A DNA stretch of 64,000 nucleotides. It comes from Streptomyces cyaneochromogenes. Its GTDB lineage: Bacteria > Actinomycetota > Actinomycetes > Streptomycetales > Streptomycetaceae. The stretch's first letter is position 1; every line of letters begins with the position of its first letter. The stretch is from positions 9,052,001 to 9,116,000 of the forward strand of contig NZ_CP034539.1 in NCBI RefSeq assembly GCF_003963535.1, written 5' to 3'. A program made the translations under genes and the position numbers. The notes beneath the pieces are model-generated. The model saw only the letters and a list, made by a program, of their open reading frames with translations. It did not search any database and was not told the origin of the DNA. This document shows positions 1-8,434 of the stretch, one piece after another.

Positions 1-194
1 TGTCCGACATGATCGGGCCCGAACACGGCCGCACCGTGGCCTGCGAGGACCTCCGCCACCTCGGCGTACCGGCCGACGTGCTCTCCGTAGCCGTGGGCCA
101 ACAGTGCGACGTACCGGGGCCGAGGGGTCGGCCATTCGCGTACGACGATCGATCCCCGGCTTCCGGCGAGGGCATGCTCACGGGTGTCGGCCAT
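1..194 (-). CDS. Alpha/beta hydrolase, monoacylglycerol lipase-like (partial, C-terminus off window)
   Basis: Reading the minus strand from ATG at 194 gives 64 codons running off the left edge. The translation contains LLAHGYGEHVGRYAEVAEVL followed by an FGPDHVGH segment. HGYGEH is the HG oxyanion motif and the D-H-x-GH segment the second signature of the monoacylglycerol lipase/lysophospholipase branch (Hydrolase_4). The nucleophile elbow GxSxG would lie outside the window, so activity cannot be judged. A weak GAGAAG ribosome site precedes the ATG. The gene is divergent from the thiolase gene and shares its repeat-rich upstream region. Substrate is inferred from family only. Confidence 0.8.
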   Translation of the reverse strand, partial: MADTREHALAGSRGSIVVREWPTPRPRYVALLAHGYGEHVGRYAEVAEVLAGHGAAVFGPDHVG

Positions 195-247
195 GTCTTC
201 TCGTACCCTCCGGCTGCGTCGGTGAAGGTGCTCGGGAGGGATCTTCC

Positions 248-381
248 CAGGTGCGGCAGGTCGCCTTGCCCAGGTGTGGAGGTCACTCTCCCCAGGTGCG
301 GAGGTCACTCTCCTCAGGTGCGGAGGTCGGACTTCGCGGGTGCGGCAGGTCGGTCTTCCCAGAGCGCGGCGGTCCGGTCTA
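248..381. repeat. Six degenerate direct repeats with 22-23 bp period
   Basis: Units related to CAGGTGCGGAGGTCACTCTC begin at about 248, 271, 293, 315, 337 and 360, so the period is 22-23 bp, close to two helical turns. The three central units are nearly identical; the outer ones drift. The array fills the space between the divergent hydrolase (start 194) and thiolase (start 448) genes and ends at a possible -10 TATAGT (380-385). The spacing would place equivalent bases on one DNA face, as in multimeric regulator sites. No protein can be assigned from the sequence. Confidence 0.7.
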
Positions 382-392
382 TAGTCCAAAAC

Positions 393-403
393 TAGCGGTG
401 CTA
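393..403. promoter_or_regulatory. Palindrome TAGC-GGT-GCTA upstream of the thiolase
   Basis: A perfect 4-bp-arm inverted repeat with a 3-bp centre lies just downstream of the possible -10 TATAGT at 380-385, in an AT-rich patch unlike its surroundings. This is where a repressor operator would sit in the 5' leader of the thiolase gene. Operators of TetR or MarR type are often this size, but the family is a guess. Confidence 0.35.
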
Positions 404-447
404 ATTAAATGGGTGCCGATCCACACTGCCCGGTCAGGAGACCTGTC

Positions 448-1635
<1,188 letters not shown>

Positions 1636-1663
1636 CGGTCTCCCGACTGGCGAGACGGTTCTT

Positions 1664-1675
1664 ACAGGTACCTGT
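1664..1675. promoter_or_regulatory. Perfect 12-bp palindrome ACAGGTACCTGT
   Basis: The palindrome lies 28 nt after the thiolase stop and 26 nt before the ATG of the TauE-family exporter, where the exporter's own promoter would be expected. It is a plausible operator for a dimeric repressor. It has no run of T and is too short for a terminator. Confidence 0.35.
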
Positions 1676-1701
1676 TGTCTGCACATACCATCGGTCTCCG
1701 C

Positions 1702-2472
1702 ATGGACACGATGAACCTCTGGCACATAACAGGGTGGGAATTCGCCGCGCTCGCCTTCGCGGCCCTGCTCGTCGGCTTCTCCAAGACAGCCGTGAGCGGG
1801 GCCAACACGGTCAGCCTGGCGATCTTCGCCGCCGTACTGCCCGCCCGCGCCTCCACCGGCGTCCTCCTGCCGATCCTGATCGCCGGTGACGTGCTCGCCG
1901 TCCTCACCTACCGACGGCACGCCCACTGGCCCACCCTGTGGCGCCTGTTCCCGGCGGTCGCGGCCGGTGTCGTGTTCGGCACGCTGTTCCTGGTGTGGGC
2001 GGACGACGGGAACGTCCGTACCTCGATCGGCGCGATCCTGCTGCTGATGGCGGCCGTCACGGTATGGCGCCGCCGCACGGCCGAGAAGGAGGACGAACCG
2101 GACTCCGTCACCACCCGGGCCGGCCGGGTCAAGGCCCGCTCGTACGGTGTCCTCGGCGGCTTCACCACGATGGTCGCCAACGCGGGCGGCCCGGTGATGT
2201 CCATGTACCTGCTGTCGGCCGGCTTCCGGAAGCTCGGATTTCTGGGGACCTCCGCCTTCTTCTTCCTGATCGTCAACGTCTCCAAGGTGCCCTTCAGCGC
2301 CGGACTGGGCCTGATCGACGGCCCCTCGCTCCTGCTCGACGCCGCCCTCGTGATCTTCGTCGTACCCGGCGCGCTGATCGGCAAATGGGCCGTGCACCGG
2401 ATCAACCAGCGGCTGTTCGAGCAGCTCGTCATCGCCGCGACGGTCGTGGGCGGCCTCCAGCTGCTGCGCTGA
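1702..2472 (+). CDS. TauE/SafE (TSUP) family membrane exporter
   Basis: The 256-aa protein has about seven or eight hydrophobic segments in two halves, matching the sulfite exporter TauE/SafE fold (usual length 240-270 aa). The N-terminal half begins with a conserved LLVGFSKTAVSGA segment, where GF-K-x-x-x-G is typical of the family, and the second half repeats the theme at YGVLGGFTTMVANAGGPVMS. Family members export sulfite, sulfoacetate or other small organic anions; the substrate here is unknown. ATG 1702 and ATG 1711 are both possible starts, and a TTG at 1675 would overlap the palindrome. It runs in the same direction as the thiolase with a 66-nt gap and converges on the HAD gene with 8 nt between stops. 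Confidence 0.8.
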   Translation: MDTMNLWHITGWEFAALAFAALLVGFSKTAVSGANTVSLAIFAAVLPARASTGVLLPILIAGDVLAVLTYRRHAHWPTLWRLFPAVAAGVVFGTLFLVWADDGNVRTSIGAILLLMAAVTVWRRRTAEKEDEPDSVTTRAGRVKARSYGVLGGFTTMVANAGGPVMSMYLLSAGFRKLGFLGTSAFFFLIVNVSKVPFSAGLGLIDGPSLLLDAALVIFVVPGALIGKWAVHRINQRLFEQLVIAATVVGGLQLLR

Positions 2473-2480
2473 CACCCCGG

Positions 2481-3293
2481 TTACCGCTGTGCGGATCCCG
2501 GCAGTTCCGCCAGCAGCACGGGCAGACCGGCGAACGAGTCGATGACATGGTCGGGGGTGCCGCTCGCGTCCCGGTGCGTCTGAGGAAGGTACTTCCCGGT
2601 CCTCACCAGCACGCCCGTGACACCGGCCCGCTGCGCCGCCAGCACATCGGACTCGATGTCGTCGCCCACCATCACCGCCTCGTCCGCCCCGACCCCCACA
2701 TGCGCCAGCGCCGCCTCGAAGAACGCGGCCGACGGCTTGCCCGTGATCTCCGCCTCGACCCGCGCGGCCTTCTCCAGGCCGACCAGGAAGGCGCCGGTGT
2801 CGAGCTGCAACCCCTGGTCCGTACGCCAGTAGAGATTGCGGTGCATGGCCACCAGGCGCGCCCCGCGCTGGAGGTGCCCGAAGGCCCGGTTGAGCGCCGC
2901 GTAGCCGAACTCGGGCCCGGCACCCCCGACCACCACGACGTCAGGAGCGCTGTCGCCGCCCTCGTCCTCGCCGACGACGGTCACCCCGCCCAGGTCCTCC
3001 GCGATGTCCCCGCTGTTCAGCAGCGCACACCGCGCCCCCGGCCAGTGCTCGGCGAGATACGCGGCGGTGACGGCGGGCGCCGTCAGGATGTCCTCGGCGG
3101 ACACCGCGAACCCCGCGTCCGTCAGCGTCCGGGCGATCGACGCCCGCGTCCGCGAGGTCGTGTTCGTCACCAGCACCACACCGAGCCCGGCCGCGCGGAT
3201 CTCCCGCAACGCCTCGACCGCCCCCGGCAGCGGCTGCCAGGAGACGGTGAGGACCCCGTCGATGTCGATCAGGACGGCACGTACGGATCCCAT
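2481..3293 (-). CDS. HAD-superfamily hydrolase, NagD/LHPP-like (subfamily IIA)
   Basis: This 270-aa cytoplasmic phosphatase-like protein has all four HAD motifs: nucleophile and acid in LIDIDGVL (Asp10/Asp12), TNTTS near residues 43-47, Lys186 in GKPS, and the Mg-binding VMVGDDIESD (Asp211/212/216). The large C2-type cap between motifs II and III and the overall length fit the NagD/4-nitrophenylphosphatase/LHPP branch, which removes phosphate from small phosphorylated metabolites or phospho-amino acids. The substrate cannot be read from the sequence. It lies 33 nt before the secreted hydrolase gene reading on the minus strand, so the two may be cotranscribed. Confidence 0.85.
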   Translation of the reverse strand: MGSVRAVLIDIDGVLTVSWQPLPGAVEALREIRAAGLGVVLVTNTTSRTRASIARTLTDAGFAVSAEDILTAPAVTAAYLAEHWPGARCALLNSGDIAEDLGGVTVVGEDEGGDSAPDVVVVGGAGPEFGYAALNRAFGHLQRGARLVAMHRNLYWRTDQGLQLDTGAFLVGLEKAARVEAEITGKPSAAFFEAALAHVGVGADEAVMVGDDIESDVLAAQRAGVTGVLVRTGKYLPQTHRDASGTPDHVIDSFAGLPVLLAELPGSAQR

Positions 3294-3326
3294 GCCAGGA
3301 CGATAGACCGGCCCGGCCGTCCTCGC

Positions 3327-4793
3327 TCAGGGAGCGATCCCGACACCCTCGATCCCGCTCCACGCCCGCTCCTGACCGGCCGTCATCGCCGGCCACCGCA
3401 GCCCGCCCGGACGCGGCTCGACGCGCGAGGCGTACGGATCCGGACGGAAACCGGTGTCGTAGAAGCAGCCGGTGCCGTACGTCTCGTCGAAGCGGCCGCA
3501 CGACGCGGCCACCGACGCCGGCGTGGGCTTCTCCCCCTCGCGCACCCACGCGTCCAGGGCGTCGACGGACGCGGCGTACTCGGCATCACTGAGCTCACTG
3601 TGCTCGCGCTCCCGAGTGAACGTCTGCACCAGCTGCCCGGCCCGACCGGCCCCGCGCAGCGTGGCCCGGTACGCCGCCTCGTGCTCCACGAACGCCGTCG
3701 GATCGTCGATCGCGTGCAGCGTGAGCACCGGGATCGAGACCTTGCCGGTGAGATCGCTGTCGTAGGACAGATCCCGTACGGCCGTGGGGTTGGGGGCGAA
3801 CCGCTCGACACCGGCGTTGAGCGCCTCGTCGTCGTGCGAGCCGGAGTAGCGGACACCCCGGTTGCCGAACGGGTTCCGGCCCCCGAGGCGCTCGTGCACG
3901 ATGTCCCGGAACGTGAAGGTCGCGAACCGCAGATGCGACTCCAGGCTGCGCTCCGGGATCCTCGTGACGGCCAGGATGTCGTCGAGGTTGCGCTGCTGCG
4001 GCGCGGTCCGCTCCTCGGGCGCCGACGCGTAGCCGGTGCACTCCTGCAGCCGGGCTCGCAGCCCGGCGGCCGTCATGGTCGAGTCGGCGCGCAGCCCCTG
4101 CCACAGCGGGTACCGCGGCTCGGTCGGGCGCGGGTGGTTACCGCAGTAGTACTGGTAGACGACACGCAGGTCGACGCGGTAGTCGTAGCCGCGCGAGCCA
4201 CCGGCGAGGACGCCGTTGGTGAGCAGCGCCCCGTCGTACGCCCCGTGCCGCCCGCCGTAGCTCTCCACGACCTTCGCCGCGACGTTCCCGCCCCACGACT
4301 GGCCGTGCACGTACGTGCGCCGCGGCTCGCCGAACTCCGCGACGAACAGTCGGCGCACGCTCTCGGTGTCGGCGGCGGCCATCCGCGTCCCGTAGCCGCC
4401 CCGGCGATACGACGAACCCGCCCAGGCATAGCCCTCCTTCACCATCACCGACCAGCGGCCCAGGTCGTCCAGGCTGCGGGCGGGGTCGGACCCGGCACCG
4501 AGATCGGGGCCGCCGTGGGCGTGCACGACGAGGGAGCCGTTCCAGTCCCGGGGTACGGCGATCGCGTAGTAGGCGCCTTCCGCGTCGCGGCCGGTGTAGC
4601 AGTCGGCCTTGCCGACGAGGCCGGTCGGGCAGTCCGCGTGCGCCGCTTCCGCCGTCTCGCCCCGGGCGTTCGACGCGCCGACGAGGATGCCGACGGTGAG
4701 GACGCCGGCCAGGAGGGCGGCGAGCGTCGTACGGCGCCGGTCCTGCGAGGGGACGGACCTGCGGATCAGTGCATGCGTTCGCGTCCAGTCCAA
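3327..4793 (-). CDS. Secreted alpha/beta hydrolase
   Basis: The 488-aa protein starts with a basic, arginine-rich stretch followed by a hydrophobic core (about 23-42) and a small-residue region, a plausible Sec or Tat-like export signal. The mature part has an oxyanion HAHGGP motif (near 91-96), the nucleophile elbow GQSWGG with Ser166, a candidate acid in LHAIDDP, and a candidate histidine in EREHSEL. Four cysteines (two near 55-65, two near the C-terminus) could form disulfides, which suits an extracellular enzyme. It may be an esterase or peptidase; nothing visible decides the substrate. It is divergent from cobK, with 167 nt between starts. Confidence 0.75.
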   Translation of the reverse strand: MDWTRTHALIRRSVPSQDRRRTTLAALLAGVLTVGILVGASNARGETAEAAHADCPTGLVGKADCYTGRDAEGAYYAIAVPRDWNGSLVVHAHGGPDLGAGSDPARSLDDLGRWSVMVKEGYAWAGSSYRRGGYGTRMAAADTESVRRLFVAEFGEPRRTYVHGQSWGGNVAAKVVESYGGRHGAYDGALLTNGVLAGGSRGYDYRVDLRVVYQYYCGNHPRPTEPRYPLWQGLRADSTMTAAGLRARLQECTGYASAPEERTAPQQRNLDDILAVTRIPERSLESHLRFATFTFRDIVHERLGGRNPFGNRGVRYSGSHDDEALNAGVERFAPNPTAVRDLSYDSDLTGKVSIPVLTLHAIDDPTAFVEHEAAYRATLRGAGRAGQLVQTFTREREHSELSDAEYAASVDALDAWVREGEKPTPASVAASCGRFDETYGTGCFYDTGFRPDPYASRVEPRPGGLRWPAMTAGQERAWSGIEGVGIAP

Positions 4794-4880
4794 GACGCTG
4801 CTCCTCGTCCTCGTCGGCGCGTCGTCGAGCCGTGCGCGATGCTAGAGAGCGACGGGGCGGGGAACCACGATCTGAAAATT

Positions 4881-4898
4881 GTGTTCATAGTGTTCATC
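4881..4898. repeat. 9-bp direct repeat GTGTTCAT(A/C) in the divergent promoter region
   Basis: GTGTTCATA (4881-4889) is followed immediately by GTGTTCATC (4890-4898) in the only AT-rich part of the region between the secreted hydrolase and cobK. The position suits a regulator site or promoter elements for either gene. No cobalamin riboswitch features are seen around it. Confidence 0.35.
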
Positions 4899-4960
4899 GA
4901 TGCCCCGGGCGCACGAACCCGGCGTCCCGCTCCCCGCGACCCACCTCGTACGCTCCCCCC

Positions 4961-5707
4961 ATGTCCCCCCGCCACATCCTGATCCTCGGCGGCACCACCG
5001 AGGCCCGCGAACTCGCCACCGCGCTCACGACGCACCCCGGCGTCCGGGTCACGACCTCCCTCGCGGGGCGGGTGTCACGGCCGGGCGCGGTCGAGGGGGA
5101 GGTCCGGATCGGCGGCTTCGGCGGGGCGGAGGGCCTGGCCGACTGGCTGCGCGCCGAGCAGGTCGACGCCGTCGTCGACGCCACGCACCCCTTCGCCGAG
5201 TCGATCACGGCGAACGCGGCGCGCGCCGCGACGGCGACCGGTGTGCCGACGGTGGTCCTGCGCCGCCCGGGATGGCGACCGGGCCCGGCGGACCGCTGGC
5301 ACGAGGTCGCCTCGCTGGACGAGGCCGCCGCGCTGCTGCCGAGCCTCGGTCACCGGGTCTTCCTCACCACCGGCCGCCTGGGCCTGGCGGCCTTCGCCCA
5401 CCTCGCGGACCTGCGCTTCCTCGTACGCTCCGTCGACCCACCCGAGCCCCCGATGCCCCCGCACACCGAAGTGCTCCTGGCCCGCGGCCCGTTCACGGTG
5501 ACCGACGAGACGGCCCTGCTGCGCGAGCACCGCATCGACGTCCTGGTCACCAAGGACAGCGGCGGAGCGGCGACCTCGGCCAAACTCACCGCCGCCCGCC
5601 ACCTCACCCTCCCGGTCGTCGTCGTACGACGCCCCCCGCCCCCGGCGGGCACGCAAGCGGTGCCGGACGTGGCGGGGGCCCTGGAGCGGCTCGGCCTCAG
5701 CCCGTGA
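4961..5707 (+). CDS. cobK: Precorrin-6A reductase
   Basis: The 248-aa protein has the N-terminal nucleotide-binding segment ILILGGTTEARELA, the hallmark VDATHPFAESI (Asp73 region), a TTGRLGL motif and the C-terminal VTKDSGGAATSAKL block of CobK/CbiJ. The enzyme reduces precorrin-6A to precorrin-6B with NADPH in the corrin ring pathway of cobalamin synthesis. ATG 4961 is the first start that leaves only family-length sequence; the open frame extends 64 codons further upstream but with no conserved sequence. Its 3' end overlaps the convergent zinc-ribbon gene by 11 bp. cobF lies 2.7 kb away on the other strand, so the pathway genes are dispersed here. Confidence 0.9.
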   Translation: MSPRHILILGGTTEARELATALTTHPGVRVTTSLAGRVSRPGAVEGEVRIGGFGGAEGLADWLRAEQVDAVVDATHPFAESITANAARAATATGVPTVVLRRPGWRPGPADRWHEVASLDEAAALLPSLGHRVFLTTGRLGLAAFAHLADLRFLVRSVDPPEPPMPPHTEVLLARGPFTVTDETALLREHRIDVLVTKDSGGAATSAKLTAARHLTLPVVVVRRPPPPAGTQAVPDVAGALERLGLSP

Positions 5708-6161
5708 GGACCGAGGCGCGGATGCGGTCGATGGCGCGCAGGACCTCGTCGCGGTTCTTCGCCCGCTTGATCCAGGCGGGCAGACGGGCGACGTAGGTCA
5801 TCTTCCGCCCGCGCTCGTACCAGGGCGGCCGCTCCCGCAGCGATGCGGCGACGAACCGCCTGAGCAGGTCGAGGTGTTCGAGGTTGTAGGCCCACACCTC
5901 TCCGTGCCTGGTCCGGGTCCGGAGCCACAGGACCGGGTGGGCACACCGTCCCTGGGCACACGACGAGTTCCGCACGAGGCCGCAAGACGGGCAGACCAGA
6001 CGCAGCTGCCGGTACGACATGCCGTGGGCGTCCGGAGCGTCGGCGGGCCGCCTGTCGAAGTGGGCCATTCCGTCGCAGCGCGGGCAGCGCACCAGCATCG
6101 AGTCGGTGAACTCGTACTCCTTGCTGAGGGGATCACGGAAACGCACCGGCGTGGCAGACAT
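5697..6161 (-). CDS. Small cysteine-rich (zinc-ribbon-like) protein, unknown function
   Basis: The 154-aa product starts MSATPVRFRDP and contains two CxxC pairs, RCPRCDG and VCPSCGL, plus a third Cys pair in SSCAQGRC, the usual layout of a structural zinc site. The C-terminal half is rich in Arg, Trp and Tyr and shows no catalytic motif. No transmembrane segment or signal is present. I recognise no characterised family and only infer a nucleic-acid or protein-binding role from the zinc ribbon. The ATG at 6161 was chosen because the 12 upstream in-frame codons are Arg-rich and look like spacer. It precedes the transporter gene by 43 nt on the opposite side and overlaps the cobK stop. Confidence 0.65.
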   Translation of the reverse strand: MSATPVRFRDPLSKEYEFTDSMLVRCPRCDGMAHFDRRPADAPDAHGMSYRQLRLVCPSCGLVRNSSCAQGRCAHPVLWLRTRTRHGEVWAYNLEHLDLLRRFVAASLRERPPWYERGRKMTYVARLPAWIKRAKNRDEVLRAIDRIRASVLTG

Positions 6162-6204
6162 GCCGCGAGTATCACCGCGGACCGCCGCACGCCGCACCCG
6201 GGTT

Positions 6205-8286
6205 TCAGCGCGACTCGCTCAGCGCCGGCTCCTTCTCGCGGCTCGGCAGGCCGTGGGTCAGGTCCTCGAGGAGCAGGCGCTTGGCGATCGTGTGGACCGC
6301 GGCGCGCAGATCCGTGCCGGGGGGCCGGCCGATGTCCTCGTGCACCCGGGCCTCCAGCCAGGTGCCCCACGCCTTGCCGATGACCTCGGCCTCGCGGGCG
6401 CCCGCCGCGGTGTGGGAGAGGAGGGAGCCGTCGCGGGTGAGGTAGCCCTCCTCGACCATGCGGTCGAAGACCGGCAGGAGCACTTCCGGGGGCATGTGGC
6501 GGCGGGCTGCGATCATGCCGAGACTGGCGTGGCCGACCAGACGGGTCAGCAGGTCGACCTGGATGACCGCCCAGGCGCCGGCCACGTCGAGGCGCGTGTC
6601 GGAGTCCGCGATGATGCGGCGTGCCGTGTCGGGCTGCAGGCCGCCGATGATCTTTCCGACGGACGTCTCCAGCACCCGCTGGGCGTTGGCGTCGTGCGGC
6701 GACGCGAAGCCGTCGCCCAGGTCGGTGGACCCCAACCGCGCACTGTCGCGCAGCGGCACCTGCTTGAGGAACAGGGCCACCACGAAGCCGACCGCCGCGA
6801 CCGGCACCGTCCACAGGAAGACGGTCTGCAGCGTGTCGGCATAGGCCTCGACGATCGGGGCGGCGACCTGCGGCGGCAGCCCGTGCAGGCCCTCGGGGCT
6901 GGTCGCCGCCTGGGCGATGGCGGTCGGATCGAGCCCGCTGCCCGTCCTCGCGGCGGTCTCGACGGCGGCGGTGAGGTTGGGTGTGAGCGTGTTGGTGTAG
7001 ATCGTGCCGAAGACGGCCGTGCCGAACGAACTGCCCAGCGTACGGAAGAAGGTGACACCGGAGGTCGCGGTGCCGAGGTCGGCGTACACGACGGTGTTCT
7101 GCACCGCGATCGTCAGGACCTGCATGCACAGGCCGATGCCGGTGCCGAACACGAACATGTACAGCGACTCCAGCCAGGTGCCGGACGACGGCCCCATGAG
7201 GGACATCAGGAACAGCCCGACCGCCATCACCAGGGAGCCGACGATCGGGAAGACCCGGTACTTCCCGGTCTTGCTGACCACGTTGCCGCTGAACACCGAC
7301 GCGATGAGCAGCCCCACCACCATCGGCAGCGTCCGCACGCCCGAGATCGTGGCCGAGTCGCCGTCGACGTACTGCAGATAGGCCGGCAGATACGTGATCG
7401 CGCCGAGCATGGCGAAGCCGACGATGAAGCTGAGCACGGAGCAGACCGTGAAGACGGGGTTGCCGAACAGCCGCATGGGCAGCATCGGTTCGGCCGCCCG
7501 CGTCTCCGCCCAGCAGAACAGGCCGAGCGCGACCGCACCGCCGACGAACAGGCCGATGATGACGCCCGAACTCCACGCGTACTCGTTGCCGCCCCAACTG
7601 GTCGCCAGAATCAGCGCGCTGGCGCCGACCGCGACGAGCCCGATGCCCAGGTAGTCGATGACGGGCCGGGACGCCGACTTGACCACCGGGATGGTCCGGG
7701 CGGCCGCGATGACCACGATGATCGCGATCGGCACGTTGACGTAGAACGCCCAGCGCCAGGTCAGATGGTCGGTGAACAGCCCGCCCAGCAGCGGTCCGAT
7801 CACCGTCGCCACACCGAACACCGCGCCGATCGCGCCCTGGTACTTGCCGCGTTCCCGGAGCGGGATGACGTCGGCGATCAGGGCCATCGCCGTCACCATC
7901 AGACCGCCGGCCCCGACACCCTGCATCGCCCGCCAGAGGATCAGCAGCGTCATGTTGGAGGCCAGACCGCACAGGAACGAGCCCGTGATGAACACGATCG
8001 CGGAGACCTGGAAGACCACCTTGCGGCCGAACATGTCGCCGAACTTGCCCACCAGGACCGTCGCGACGGTCTCCGCGAGCAGGTACGACGTCACCACCCA
8101 CGACATGTGCTCGGCACCGCCCAGGTCCGACACGATCGTCGGCAGCGCCGTGCCCACGATCGTCTGGTCGAGGGCCGCGAGGAGCATCCCCAGCATGATC
8201 GTCACGAAGACGACATTGCGCCGACGCGAGTCCAGCACGGGTGGCTGGGAGGCGGCGGGCGGGGCGGATCCCTCGGCGAGCGTCAC
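6205..8286 (-). CDS. DHA2-family MFS drug exporter with C-terminal cytoplasmic domain
   Basis: The 693-aa protein matches EmrB/QacA-type 14-helix transporters: LDQTIVGTALPTI in TM1 (motif D1), GKFGDMFGRK between TM2 and TM3 (motif A), and long hydrophobic helices to about residue 510. Proton-driven efflux of toxic organic compounds is the family role. About 170 extra residues follow the last helix, predicted soluble and containing a winged-helix-like stretch (RLVGHASLGMIAARRHMPPE and EEGYLTRDG). I chose GTG 8286 because upstream in-frame sequence is a translated heptamer repeat. The repeat at 8341 lies in its promoter region, between it and cobF. Confidence 0.88.
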   Translation of the reverse strand: MTLAEGSAPPAASQPPVLDSRRRNVVFVTIMLGMLLAALDQTIVGTALPTIVSDLGGAEHMSWVVTSYLLAETVATVLVGKFGDMFGRKVVFQVSAIVFITGSFLCGLASNMTLLILWRAMQGVGAGGLMVTAMALIADVIPLRERGKYQGAIGAVFGVATVIGPLLGGLFTDHLTWRWAFYVNVPIAIIVVIAAARTIPVVKSASRPVIDYLGIGLVAVGASALILATSWGGNEYAWSSGVIIGLFVGGAVALGLFCWAETRAAEPMLPMRLFGNPVFTVCSVLSFIVGFAMLGAITYLPAYLQYVDGDSATISGVRTLPMVVGLLIASVFSGNVVSKTGKYRVFPIVGSLVMAVGLFLMSLMGPSSGTWLESLYMFVFGTGIGLCMQVLTIAVQNTVVYADLGTATSGVTFFRTLGSSFGTAVFGTIYTNTLTPNLTAAVETAARTGSGLDPTAIAQAATSPEGLHGLPPQVAAPIVEAYADTLQTVFLWTVPVAAVGFVVALFLKQVPLRDSARLGSTDLGDGFASPHDANAQRVLETSVGKIIGGLQPDTARRIIADSDTRLDVAGAWAVIQVDLLTRLVGHASLGMIAARRHMPPEVLLPVFDRMVEEGYLTRDGSLLSHTAAGAREAEVIGKAWGTWLEARVHEDIGRPPGTDLRAAVHTIAKRLLLEDLTHGLPSREKEPALSESR

Positions 8287-8340
8287 GGCCCCACGATCAC
8301 AGCGGTGAGAGGGCGGCGCATGCGGGAACGGTCCGCTCGG

Positions 8341-8396
8341 GTGCCGGGTGCCGGGTGCCGGGTGCCGGGTGCCGGGTGCCGGGTGCCGGGTGCGGG
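8341..8396 (+). repeat. Heptanucleotide tandem repeat (GTGCCGG)x7 plus one variant
   Basis: Seven exact copies of GTGCCGG run from 8341 to 8389, followed by GTGCGGG. The plus strand therefore carries GGG runs separated by TGCC every 7 nt, which fits the G3-N4 pattern of an intramolecular G-quadruplex. The repeat sits 55 nt upstream of the GTG of the exporter gene and 40 nt downstream of the cobF stop. Copy number is likely unstable by slippage. Confidence 0.9.
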
Positions 8397-8434
8397 GCGG
8401 CGAGCCCCGCCCCGACCGAATACCTGCCGGGCTC

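Noticed and set aside
409..447. ATG 409 as thiolase start
   Set aside because: It has no ribosome site and adds 13 unconserved residues; GTG 448 has AGGAG at ideal distance.
4794..4960. Cobalamin riboswitch before cobK
   Set aside because: The leader is short and lacks the B12-box; the open frame and AT-rich repeat do not resemble the riboswitch core.
1938..4982. 1014-codon plus-strand frame across the exporter, HAD and hydrolase genes
   Set aside because: It is antisense or out of frame to three genes with recognisable motifs and shows no domain of its own.
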